DNA of 64,000 nucleotides from Capra hircus. Lineage: Eukaryota > Chordata > Mammalia > Artiodactyla > Bovidae. Under the pieces are notes generated by a model. That model searched no databases and was not told the origin of the DNA. It saw only the letters and a list, made by a program, of their open reading frames with translations. Made by a program: the position numbers and the translations under genes. Positions 23,640-33,180 of the stretch are shown one piece after another; positions within the stretch are counted from its first letter, which is position 1, and each line of letters starts with the position of its first letter. The stretch covers positions 43,942,134-44,006,133 of the forward strand of contig NC_030831.1 in the NCBI RefSeq assembly GCF_001704415.2, read 5' to 3'.

Positions 23640-24010
23640 TGCCTGGCACCAAGGCCACAGAAGAGGAGCCCAGAACCAAGGTCACCTCTGAAGCTGGCTG
23701 AGCCCCTTTGTAACTGTTGCCAAAAGCCCCTGATCATCACTAACAAGCTTTCTGACTCCCAACTAGGCAAAGATGTCCACTCCAGTAAACATCCTATAGT
23801 GCCCCAGCCAATCACCTAATGCTAACCTTCCAGCAGGAATTTTCTTTGTCGTGAGGCTATAAAAATTGGATACTAACCCACAAAAATTGTCAGCTTTCCC
23901 TGGTCTGTCAGGAGGTCAGCCCACTGCACTCTTAGTGGCCACTTTATCTCTGCTCTTTGTTAATAAAAACTCACTCCCTTCTGAAATGCTCTATGTCTGG
24001 AAATTCTTTC
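23640..24010 (+). mobile_element. Probable ERV1-type solo LTR
   Basis: The order of signals is LTR-like: a CCAATCAC box near 23808, a TATA-like GCTATAAAAATTGG near 23858, then AATAAAAACTCACTCC (polyadenylation signal) near 23961 and a short pyrimidine-rich tail. No gag, pol or env text adjoins. The precise edges are uncertain. Confidence 0.6.
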
Positions 24011-25944
24011 CCAACTCGCCCTCAGACTGCTTCAACAGTCTCATGTCACCAGGGCCACTTTCCTGGATCACACTCACCACCTGCTTGTCCACTCCCAGCT
24101 CAGGCCAGAAAGGTCCCCTTGGGCCCTGAGCCCCCGGCTCTGCCTGGGTGCCCTCTCCCTCTGGTCTGGCCCTTCCAATCACGTCCCCTGCAGGGTCACC
24201 AGGAGCTCCTACCACCCCTGGGCAGGCTGTCTGCTGTGTCCTGGGGAGGCCTCTGTGGTGTCAGGTGAGAGGAACAAGAGGTACCCATGAGGCCGCCCAC
24301 ACCAGCACAGCAGCCAGCACGCACCTACTGACCTCCTCACTCTGGATGGGCCCAGGTGGAGTTCAGGGCACCCTGGCATGTCCTTGCTCTCATCCCAGTG
24401 CTGCCCACGGGGGAGTCGCTAAGTTACTCTGTGCCAGGTGCACAGAGGGGATGCTCATTCACACACTCCTCCCAGGAGCACGGGGTTCTCATGGGCAGAC
24501 TCCTCCAAGGAAATGGGGCTTACCTGGGCAGGTACCCCCACAGGGCTCAGCACCCAGGAACCATGCACAGAGCCCTCATTGCAGAGTATCCCCAGCCTAC
24601 CTGTTGGACGGATCTGACCTTGAGCCCCTCAGAGCAGGACCTGAGGTAACAAACAGCAGCTTCTGGACAGGTCTGTGACCCTGGGCTTCACTGTATGTGG
24701 CCTCCTTCCAGAGGGTCTTCCAGAGGCTTCCATAGCACCTGGGCACTGGGCCTCTGTCTCCACCCACCACCCCTCCACTCCCTGACCCCTGGGTTCCTCT
24801 CATTAGGAGACGGTCTTCTTGAAATTCTCTCCCACTTGTGGGCCAGATAAAATGATCAGAAAACAAGCCAGAGCTGTGGCCCTGTGCCCATCCTGAACCA
24901 CAGGACCCACACGACCCACATCTGTTCCTGGAAACTTGGCTGGCACACAGACGCCCATTTTCTGAAACCACGAGCCTGGATGGGCAACGATTGGCTTACC
25001 TGGCCAGTCTGCCCTTTGCACATGTGCCTGACTTGAGGTTTATATATACCCCCTCGAGGCAGCAAGAGTGCCTGCAGCTGTACTTGACGCCATCTTCTAT
25101 GCCCTCAGAAGCTGCGGGGCCGGCCTGGCGAGAGAGAGAGTGCGGGGCCATGACGTTTCGGGGGGTCCGGTCTGTGCAGGGCTCTGCTGGACCTGCCACA
25201 GGAGTTGCTAGGCTGCCACTTGCTAAGGAGGAGGAGGTGTCACCTGTACCTGCTGTTGAAAGTCTTCCCAGGCAGAGGTGAGGAAGCAAGAAAACAGGAG
25301 GGGTAACTCAGGTAGAAAAATGGAAAGCTTCCAGAAGAGCATCCAGGCCAGGACCGTCCTGCCTGGCCTGCAGGAGCCAGCTCAGCAAGGGTGCTGTCAC
25401 TGGGGCAGCTCCAAGCCCTTTCCTCCAGCCTTTGAGGTCTTTGCACATATTCGAGTGTTTTACCTGGGAAGGGAGGAGGTTCAGAAGCAGCTAGCCTGGG
25501 GGTCAGCCAGTGTTTACTTAGAGATGCCTTCGTGGGGTCTCCCAGCTTCCCGTTGAGGACATTCCTTGGGAGTGGGGACGGTGAAGGAGGGGGTGGGGAG
25601 GGGCTGGCTGCACATGAGTAAGTCGCCATCCCTGACCATCTTCAAAATTGTTGAAGATGTAGCAAGCGTCCTAACTGGGTTTTCACCTGTGTTAACTGGT
25701 GGGTTCTTATAGAGCAATGTGAACAGTGACATTAAATGTCCTCAGTCAGGACTGAGATATCACACCACATGCACGGGTATAAGAACCTGGGGAGGCGTGT
25801 GCAGCCAATGTCCCTAGGGACAGGCTCAACATTCTGGTGTCCAGCCACTGCTTTAGGGTTTTGGTGGGAGCCCGGTGCTGACTCCACGTGTGCTGTATTC
25901 GGCCTCCTTCTCCTTTAGTGAGACCCACACTTCTAGGATCCTAC
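24011..25944. other. Unassigned GC-rich stretch with a promoter-like patch
   Basis: No gene is supported. Frames up to 176 codons (24148-24678) are P, S and G rich and lack domains. An inverted CCAAT word (ATTGGCT, 24990) and a TATATATA word (25041-25048) lie about 50 bases apart. Confidence 0.5.
24988..25048 (+). promoter_or_regulatory. Promoter-like CCAAT / TATA pair
   Basis: GATTGGCT (inverted CCAAT) is followed about 50 bases later by TTTATATATACCCC. The arrangement fits a polymerase II core promoter or an LTR promoter. There is no evidence of a transcript in the sequence. Confidence 0.25.
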
Positions 25945-26345
25945 AGAGCAGGGTCTGTGTGACTGCTCTGTGGTGTCTCTAACAAATGACCACAGGCTGG
26001 GTGATTTAAAGCCGTAGGAGTTCATCCTCCCCGAGTCCTGGACACCAGATGTCTGAGATCATGGTGGTGCAGGGTTGAGGTCCCTCCACAGGCTCCAGCA
26101 TAGAGATCTTTCTGCCTTTTCCAGCTTCTGGGGCTCCAGGGGTCTCTGGGCTTGTGGCCCCCTCCGTCCCATCTCTGCCTCCATCTTCACGAGGCCTCTC
26201 CTCTATGTCCTCTTCTGTTGCTTATAAGGACTCTGTTAATTGGATTAAAGGTCACCCTAACCCTAGATGACCTTAACTTGAGATCTTTAACTACATCTCC
26301 AAAGAGCCTTTTCCCAGATAAGGCCCTGTTCACGTATTCTGGGGG
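25945..26345 (+). mobile_element. MLT1-type (ERVL-MaLR) solo LTR, plus strand
   Basis: TAACAAATGACCACAGGCTGGGTGATTTAAA, CCAGATGTCTGAGATCATGG, TCTCTGGGCTTGTGGCC, TCCTCTTCTGTTGCTTATAAGGAC and GATTAAAGGTCACCCTAACC follow the MLT1 LTR in sense order. A 12-base G run begins at its right end. Confidence 0.82.
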
Positions 26346-26352
26346 GGGGGGG
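26341..26352. repeat. G12 homopolymer
   Basis: An uninterrupted run of G at the right end of the MLT1 LTR. Such runs are length-variable and often misread in assemblies. Confidence 0.8.
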
Positions 26353-26447
26353 CACACCTTTTGGGGCCACCATTCACCCCATTCTCTGTGTATAAAATAA
26401 CACTCATTTTAGGAGACCACCACAGTCGCATATAGACTGGCACAGAC

Positions 26448-26577
26448 AGTTGGGAAGATCCCCTGGAGAAAGGAAGGGCTACCCACTCCAGTATTCTGGC
26501 CTGGAGAATTTCGCCGACTCTATAGTCCATGGGGTCGCAAAGAGTCAGACATGACTGAATGACTTTCACTTTCACTG
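26448..26577 (+). mobile_element. Bov-tA type SINE, 5'-truncated, plus strand
   Basis: AGATCCCCTGGAGAAAGGAAGGGC, CCACTCCAGTATTCTGGCCTGGAGAA, GGGGTCGCAAAGAGTCAGACATGACTG and a TTTCACTTTCACT tail. The tRNA-like head is missing. Confidence 0.9.
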
Positions 26578-28110
26578 GAGAGAATGAGGACCTTGGAATC
26601 ACCTGGAACAGATGAAGGCCTCCTTCATCAGGTGAGGGGAATCACAGGGAGGAGAGGGTCATGGTCCTGTTTAGGCTTCAAAAAGACCATGTTGGGGTGG
26701 GATGTGAGATGTACCAGGGCAGGGACCTTTTGTCAGGGCCTGATGGAGGGATTAGGCTTGGGCCAGGGCTGTGCGTGTAGAGGGGAATTGGTGTGGAGGT
26801 TGGCCATATGCTCTGGAGAAGGAGCTGACAGTCACTGGGGCACAAGGAACTGGGAGCCTGGGAGGCCTCCGTGTTACTGAACCAGACTTGAGTCCACACA
26901 CCTGAGTGCAGTAAAGCCAGTCTCCTGACACAAGTTGGGGTGAGGGAAAGTGCAGCATTAATTGTAAAGGCACCAATACTTGGAGGACAGGTGGCTTGTG
27001 CTCTAAACCCTGAACTCTCCCAAAGGTTTCAGCAAAGCAGCTGTACAGGCCACATGAGGGAGGTGATCACAGAGGATGTGGTCCACTGGTGCACAGTTCC
27101 CGGCTGGTCAGGTAACAGGCGGCTAAAGTCACACATTCTCAGGCACTGGAAGCTCTGGGGACTACATGTTCGTGCTCATCAAGTAGTTAACTTCTTCCAT
27201 TTGGTGGGGGTTTTAGCATCTATAAAACAACTTGGGGAGTGTGCATCAGATACTGTTACCTCTGTACTTCAGAGAGGAGCTACAGCAGAGGATATGGGAT
27301 GGGGTCTGCCCTGGGAAGGCTCCACAGGCTCCTGCTCGGTTACACCAGGTGTCTGGGCTCAGCAGCAGGGGAAGGTGGGGCTGCCTCCTGAGTGTGGGGT
27401 GCAGCAGGATCACAGTCCTCTGAGGGGCCTGTTAGCCCCCAGGGTGAGATGGGGAGGCAGTGGATGGACAGGCCCATCTGGCCTGGGGGAAGGATCCAGG
27501 CTGGAAATGTCACTGGAATCATCGCAGGGAGGAAGAGGAAAGGCCAGGAGGGGGCAGGTGGGTTATAGCACTGATGTGCAGGTGATGGAGATCCTATTGT
27601 AAGCAACTCAGAGCAAGTAAGAGTGGCAGTCAGGGGCTTAGCTTCATTCCCTTGTGTTTTGCTTATCTGTAACTTCCCAATCCTACAGTGAGGAGCCTGA
27701 CCCCCACCATCTGCTATTCGTCAGTTCATTTCTCCTCTTCAGATTGCATGTACAGTGGTCTCAGAAATGCTAGCTACCACACTCTGGAAAGAACTCCATA
27801 AAATGAAGCCCACTGTTCATGTGCAGGCCATTTTCCTTTTTGTGTATAGATTGCATTCATTTCCAAAGTCAACACATTCTGCCCCATCTCCTAGAGTGAG
27901 ATGTTTTTCTGAGCCCTTCTAATTCAGTTAGGTTCTGTTGTATTGTGTATTCCATCCTGTGACACGCCTACGCGCTAAATAACTAAACTTAAATAGATTA
28001 TGACTTATTCCTTGGGCTATACAAATCAATGAGCATAGATAAATGCATGGTGACAGGTGTCCATCCTAAAGCATCACAGGAAGTACTTCAACCCCCTTCA
28101 GCAGATGATC
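26578..28110. other. Unassigned stretch; contains a 220-codon frame of no known family
   Basis: No named repeat is clear except perhaps old L1/L2-like text near its right end. The plus-strand frame at 26940-27602 is the longest one outside mobile elements. Its product shows no domain, signal peptide or membrane segment I recognise, and its C-terminal half is G-, R- and S-rich from GC-rich DNA. Confidence 0.4.
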
Positions 28111-28114
28111 TTAT

Positions 28115-28295
28115 CTATGTAGCTTAGCTTTTCCTAGAATGTCATAAATGGGGTCATACTGTGTGCTGTCTCTTCAGACTGGATTCTTTCACTAAGCAAT
28201 ATGCATGTGAGATTTGACCATGTCTTTCAAGGGTTGGTGATTCATTCCTTTCTACTGCTGAGTAATACTCCACTGCATGTGTATGGGAGGAAAAA
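28115..28295 (-). mobile_element. Old L1/LINE 3' UTR-like fragment, minus strand
   Basis: The words GTCATAAATGGGGTCATACTG, TTCTTTCACTAAGCAATATGC and TTCCTTTCTACTGCTGAGTAATACTCC match the reverse of old L1 3' ends (ggaatcatac, cacttagcataatgc, gctgagtagtattcc). It is strongly diverged. Confidence 0.55.
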
Positions 28296-28326
28296 CAATT
28301 TTCATTCTGCTCTTCCATAAGAAAAG

Positions 28327-28443
28327 GGCTTCCCTGATGGTTTAGTTGGTAAAAAATCTGCCTGCAACGCAGGAGACCCTGTTTGATTCCTGGCTCGAGA
28401 AGATCCGTTGGAGAAGGGATAGGCTACCCACTCCAGTATTCTT
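28327..28443 (+). mobile_element. Bov-tA type SINE, truncated, plus strand
   Basis: Head GGCTTCCCTGATGGTTTAGTTGG through CCACTCCAGTATTCTTG, where it is replaced by a second SINE of the same family and orientation. Confidence 0.93.
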
Positions 28444-28635
28444 GGGCTTCCCTTGTGGCTTAGCTGGTAAAGAATCCGCCTGCAATGTGGGAGCCCTGGG
28501 TTCAATCCCTGGACTTGGAAGATCCCCTGGAGAAGGGAAAGGTTACCCACTCCAGTATTCTGGCCTGGAGAATTCCATGGACTGTATATTCCATGGGTCA
28601 CAGAGAATTGGACACGGCTGAGCAACTTTCATTTT
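28444..28635 (+). mobile_element. Bov-tA type SINE, full length, plus strand
   Basis: GGGCTTCCCTTGTGGCTTAGCTGG to GGACACGGCTGAGCAACTTTC. It starts exactly at the break in the preceding SINE, a tandem arrangement consistent with insertion or unequal recombination within the first copy. Confidence 0.94.
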
Positions 28636-28702
28636 CCATAATAAAAGACAAATTACTAGGAGAAAAAACAGAAGCATACCTGCTCTATGCTTCCCTGGTG
28701 TC

Positions 28703-31160
28703 TTCAGTTCAGTTGCTCAGTTGTGTCCGATTCTTTGCAACCCCATGAATTGCAGCATGCCAGGCCTCCCTGTCCATCACCAACTCTCGGAGTTCACTCA
28801 AACTCACGTCCATCGAGTCTGTGATGCCATCCAGCCATCTCATCCTCGGTCGTCCCCTTCTCCTCCTGCCCTCAATCCCTCCCAGCATCAGAGTCTTTTC
28901 CAATGAGTCAACTCTTCGCATGCGGTGGCCAAAGTACTGGAGTTTCAGCTTTCGCATCATTCCCGCCAAAGAACACCCAGGACTGATCTCCTTTAGAATG
29001 GACTGGTTGGATCTCCTTGCAGTCCAAGGGACTCTCAAGAGTCTTCTCCAACACCAAGTTCAAAAGCATCAATTCTTCGGCACTCAGCCTTCTTCACAGT
29101 CCAACTCTCACATCCATACATGACCACTGGGAAAACCATAGCCTTGACTAGACAGACCTTAGTCGGCAAAGTAATGTCTCTGCTTTGAATATGCTATCTA
29201 GGTTGGTCATAACTTTCCTTCCAAGGAGAAAGCATCTTTTAATTTCATGGCTGCAGTCACCATCTGCAGTGATTTTGGAGCCCAGAACAGTAAAGTTGGC
29301 CACTGTTTCCACTGTTTCCCCATCTATTTGCCATCAAGTGATGGGACCAGATGCCATGATCTTCGTTTTCTGAATGTTGAGCTTTAAGCCAACTTTTTTG
29401 CTCTCCTCTTTCACTTTCATCAAGAGGCTCTTTAGTTTCTCTTCACTTTCTGCCATAAGGGTGGTGTCATCTGCATATCTGAGGTTATTGATATTTCTCC
29501 CAGCAATCTTGATTCCAGCTTGTGCTTCATCCAGCCCAGTGTTTCTCATGATGTACTCTGCATATAAGTTAAATAAGCAGGGTGACAATATACAGCCTTG
29601 ATGCACTCCTTTTCCTATTTGGAACCAGTCTGTTGTTCCATGTCCAATTCTAACTGTTGCTTCCTGACCTGCATATAGGTTTCTCCAGAGGCAGGTCAGG
29701 TGGTCTGGTATTCCCATCTCTTTCAGAATTTTCTTGTGATCCACACAGTCAAAGGCTTTGGCATAGTCAATAAAGCAGAAAAAGATGTTTTTCTGGAACT
29801 CTCTTGCTTTTTTGATGATCCAGTGGATGTTGGCAATTTGATCTCTGGTTCCTCTGCCTTTTCTAAAACCAGCTTGAACATCTGGAAATTCACAGTTCAC
29901 GTATTGCTGAAGCCTGTCTTGGAGAATTCTGAGCATTCCTTTACTAGCGTGTGAAATGAGTGCAATTGTGTGGTAGTTTGAGCATTCTTTGGCATTGCCT
30001 TTCTTTGGGATTGGAATGAAAACTGACCTTTTCCAGTCATGTGGCCACTGCTGAGTTTTCCAAATTTGTTGGCATATTGTGTGCAACACTTTCATAGCAT
30101 CATCTTTCAGGATTTGAAATAGCTCAACTGGAATTCCATCACCTCCACTAGATTTGTTCATAGTGATGCTTTCTAAGGCCCACTTGACTTCACATTCCAG
30201 GATGATCTGGCTCTAGGTGAGTGATCACACCATAGTGATTATCTTGGTCATGAAGATCTTTTTTGTACAATTCTGTGTATTCTTGCCGCCTCTTCTTAAT
30301 ATCTTCTGCTTCTGTTAGGTCCATACCATTTCTGTCCTTTATTGAGCCCATCTTTGCATGAAATGTTCCCTTGGTATCTCTAATTTTCTTGAAGAGATCT
30401 CTAGTCTTTCCCATTCTGTTGTTTTCCTCTATTTCTTTGCATTGATCACTGAGGAAGGCTTTCTTATCTCTTCTTGCTATTCTTTGGAACTCTGCATTCA
30501 GATGCTTATATCTTTCCTGTTCTCCTTTGCTTTTCACTTCTTTTCTTTTCACAGCTATTTGTAAGACCTCCTCAGACAGCTATATTGCTTTTTTTGCATT
30601 TCATTTCCATGGAGATGGCCTTGATTCCTGTCTTCTTCTGTACAATGTCACAAACCTCCGTCCATAGTTCATGAGGGACTCTGTCTATCAGATCTAGCCC
30701 CTTAAATCTATTTCTCACTTCCACTGTATAATCATAAGAGATTTGATTTAGGTCATACCTGAATGGTTAGTGGTTTTCTCCACTTTCTTCCATTTAACTC
30801 TGAATTTGGCAATAAGGAGTTCATGATCTGAGCCACAGTACACTCCCGGTCTTGTTCTTGCTGACTGTATAGAGCTTCTCCATCTTTGGCTGCAAAGAAT
30901 ATAATCAATCTGATTTTGGTGTTGACCATCTGGTGATGTCCATGTGTAGAGTCTTCTCTTGTGTTGTTGGAAGAGAGTGTTATGACCAATGCGTTCTCTT
31001 GGCAAAACTCTATTAGCCTTTGCCCTGCTTCATTCCTCATTCCAAGGCCAAATTTGCCTGTTACTCCAGGTGTTTCTTGACTTCCTACTTTTGCATTCCA
31101 GTCCCCTATAATGAAAAGGGATTTGATTTAATGAAAAAGGACATCTTTTTTGGGTAGCCT
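28703..31160 (-). mobile_element. BovB (RTE) retrotransposon, 5'-truncated, about 2.46 kb, minus strand
   Basis: The 3' tail (reverse of ACTGAA... and TCGGACACAACTGAG words) is at 28703. On the minus strand the order is: endonuclease C-terminal part (30748-31040, split over two frames), linker (30190-30552), reverse transcriptase (29334-30161), and C-terminal region (28709-29038). It is 5'-truncated within the endonuclease and not autonomous. A short duplicated GATTTGATTTAATGAAAA-type word near 31118-31140 marks a small rearrangement. Confidence 0.96.
29334..30161 (-). pseudogene. BovB reverse-transcriptase fragment (275 codons open)
   Basis: This is the reverse-transcriptase core of a non-LTR retrotransposon of the RTE clade; in intact elements it copies element RNA into DNA at a nicked target. 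Visible blocks are SGGDGIPVELF (residues 5-15), QAGFRKGRGTRDQ (95-107), FIDYAKAFDCVD (130-141), HQGCILSPCLFNLY (187-200) and YADD (229-232), which with the aspartate in FIDYAKAFD supplies the metal-binding residues. The frame is open through the palm but lacks the upstream endonuclease in phase and the C-terminal region, where stops or frameshifts follow near 29334. The start shown is only the first ATG of an internal fragment. It is a dead copy, not a host gene. Confidence 0.93.
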
Positions 31161-33180
31161 CCAGCAATTGGTATTGTCATATATTTAGAGTTTAGTCCTA
31201 ATTTGTGCGGTGTGATATCTCACGATTTTAATTTGTAATTCCTAATGGTATATGATGTTGAGCACTTTTTTTTTTTTTTTACTATCTGTATATCTTTTTT
31301 TTTTGGCTGGGTGTCCAGATCTTTACTCATTTTCTATGGGATTTTTCAAGAGGTCTTTGTCTATTTTGAGTCCAAGTCCTTTATCGGATATAAATTTTGC
31401 AAATACTTCTCTCCCAGTTTGTGGCTTGTCTTTTGATTTTCTGAATAAGGCCTTTTAGAATTGACATCTTTAATTTTATAAAGTCTACAATATTTTTCTT
31501 CTGTGGACTAAAGCTCGTGTGTTAAAACTCAAAGCTTATGATGTACAGGTCAAACCCATGGTCATGTAGATTTTCTGTTTATGTCTACAATTCTGATAGT
31601 TTTGAATTTTAAATGTCTATTAATAAATATGAGTGAATTTGGTGTCTACATTTCATTCTCTGTTTCAAGTTAGTTGTTCCTTAACATTAATTCTCTACTG
31701 TTTCAAGTTAATTGTCTCCACTAAGCTGTGCATGCCTGAGTGAGGGAGGCTTGATCTCCAGTTCTCATTGGCTGACAGGGAACAAGGAGCCTGCCTCCCT
31801 GACCCTCCCCGACTCCAGTGGGAATTCCCTCTCTGACAGAGCACCTGGCTGGATGTGGCCACTGACAGGACTCTGGTCTCCTCAGGACCCACTGGGGTTT
31901 CATCTTTGGGACATTGTGGGGTTCTGTTCAGGCTGACAGGAGTCTGGTCTCCTCAGGACCTGCTGGCGTTTCTGTTTTGGGACATTGTGGGGTTCAGTTC
32001 AGGCTGACAGGAGCCTGGCCCCTCAAGACGTGCTGAGGTTTTGGCTTTGGGACATTGTGGGGTTCAGTTCAGGCTGATGGGAGTCTGGTCTCCTCAGGAC
32101 CCATTGGGGCTTCAGCATTGGGACATTGTGGGGTTCAGTTGAGGTTGACATGAGTCTGGTCTTCTCAGGACCCACTGGGATTTCACCTTGGGACATTGTA
32201 GGACTCAGTTCAGATTGATGGGAGTCTGATCTCCTCAGGACCCACTGGGGCTTTGGCTTCGGAACATTGTGGGGTTCAGTTCAGGCTGACAGGAGTCTGG
32301 GCCCTCAGGACCCACTGGGGTTTTGACTTTGGGACATTGTGGGGTTCAGTTCAGGCTTACAGGAGCCTGGTTTCCTCAGGACCTGCTGGGGATTCAGCTT
32401 TGGGATATTGTGGGGTTCATTTCAGGCTGATGGGAGTCTGTTTTCCTCAGGACCTGCAGGGAGATGGTGCCCTTGAAGGAAAAGGTGAGTAAAATTGGGG
32501 AGGAGGTTTCTGTGTGTGGCTGTTGTGAAGTGTGTCTGTCTTCAGAGGACCCAGGACTGTCAGGGCTTGATGTGGAAAGTTGTGCGCTTAGTCAGTTTTT
32601 GCGATATAGGACAGTGTCCAGTGTTGTTCTTTGATGTGTGGTGTCCGTTTTCCCCAGCATGGCTTATTGAGGGGACTGTCCTTTTCCTTCAATAAAAGGG
32701 GGTGTATGTTCTTGGCTCTTTTCTTGTGAATTAAATGACCTTATGCCTGTAGGTTTATTTCTGGGTTCTCTTATCTCTGTGCCTATTTCGGTGGCAATTC
32801 TACACGTCTTGTGGTGCCTTTAAGTGTGTAATGTAGATTGAAGTCAAGGAGGGAGACGACACCAGCCTGTTCTCCCTTCTCAGGGTCTCTCTTGCTCTTC
32901 TGGGTCCTCTGGGGCTCCACACAGATGTTAAGATTGTTTCTGTTTCTGTGAAAATTGTCATTGAAATGTTGGTAGTGATTGAATGAATGTGTGCTTTGGT
33001 TAGAATGGATATTTTTATGGCATTTTCACCTACAAGCATGGGATATCTTTTTGTGTCTGTTCAGTTTAATTCATAAATGTCTTGTAGTTTTTAGCTTCAG
33101 GTCTTTCAACTCCTTGGTTTAATTCTAGTTTTGCGGGGAGATGTAGTTGTAAGTGGGATTATTTTCTTGATTTTTCTGAC
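31161..33180 (-). mobile_element. Chimeric antisense L1 unit with GC module and VNTR (copy A)
   Basis: Reverse L1 ORF2 words run at 31200-31660 (TTTGCAAATACTTCTCTCCC, TTTGTGGCTTGTCTTTTGATTTTCTG) and at 32490-33175 (AGCATGGCTTATTGAGGGGACTG, CATGGGATATCTTTTTGTGTCTG). Between them lie a GC-rich module (about 31700-31861) and a 71-bp tandem array. The whole unit is repeated with divergence in the next 1.7 kb (copy B) and at 12-14 kb (copy C). Confidence 0.75.
31862..32462. repeat. Tandem repeat (VNTR), about 71 bp x 8.5 copies
   Basis: Each unit begins CTGACAGGAG-TCTGGTCTCC, has CTCAGGACCCACTGGGG in the middle and closes with GGGACATTGTGGGGTTCAG. Units start at 31862, 31933, 32004, 32074, 32145, 32215, 32286, 32356 and 32427. 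The period is 70-71 bases and units differ by about 5-20 percent by eye. The last unit is cut after ACCTGCAGGG. Confidence 0.95.

Noticed and set aside
24148..24678. A 176-codon plus-strand frame in GC-rich DNA
   Set aside because: Overlaps other frames, is P, S and G rich, and has no domain or splice context. Expected by chance at this GC content.
26255..26275. CCCTAACCCTA considered as telomere-like repeat
   Set aside because: Only about two units, and it lies inside the MLT1 LTR text.
29334..30161. BovB RT frame considered as an active element or domesticated gene
   Set aside because: The endonuclease is truncated and frame-split, the C-terminal region is out of phase, and similar fragments occur elsewhere in the window without special conservation.
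31862..32462. Regular repeats considered as a CRISPR-like array
   Set aside because: Units are contiguous 71-mers without spacers, in a ruminant nuclear genome next to L1. This is a minisatellite.
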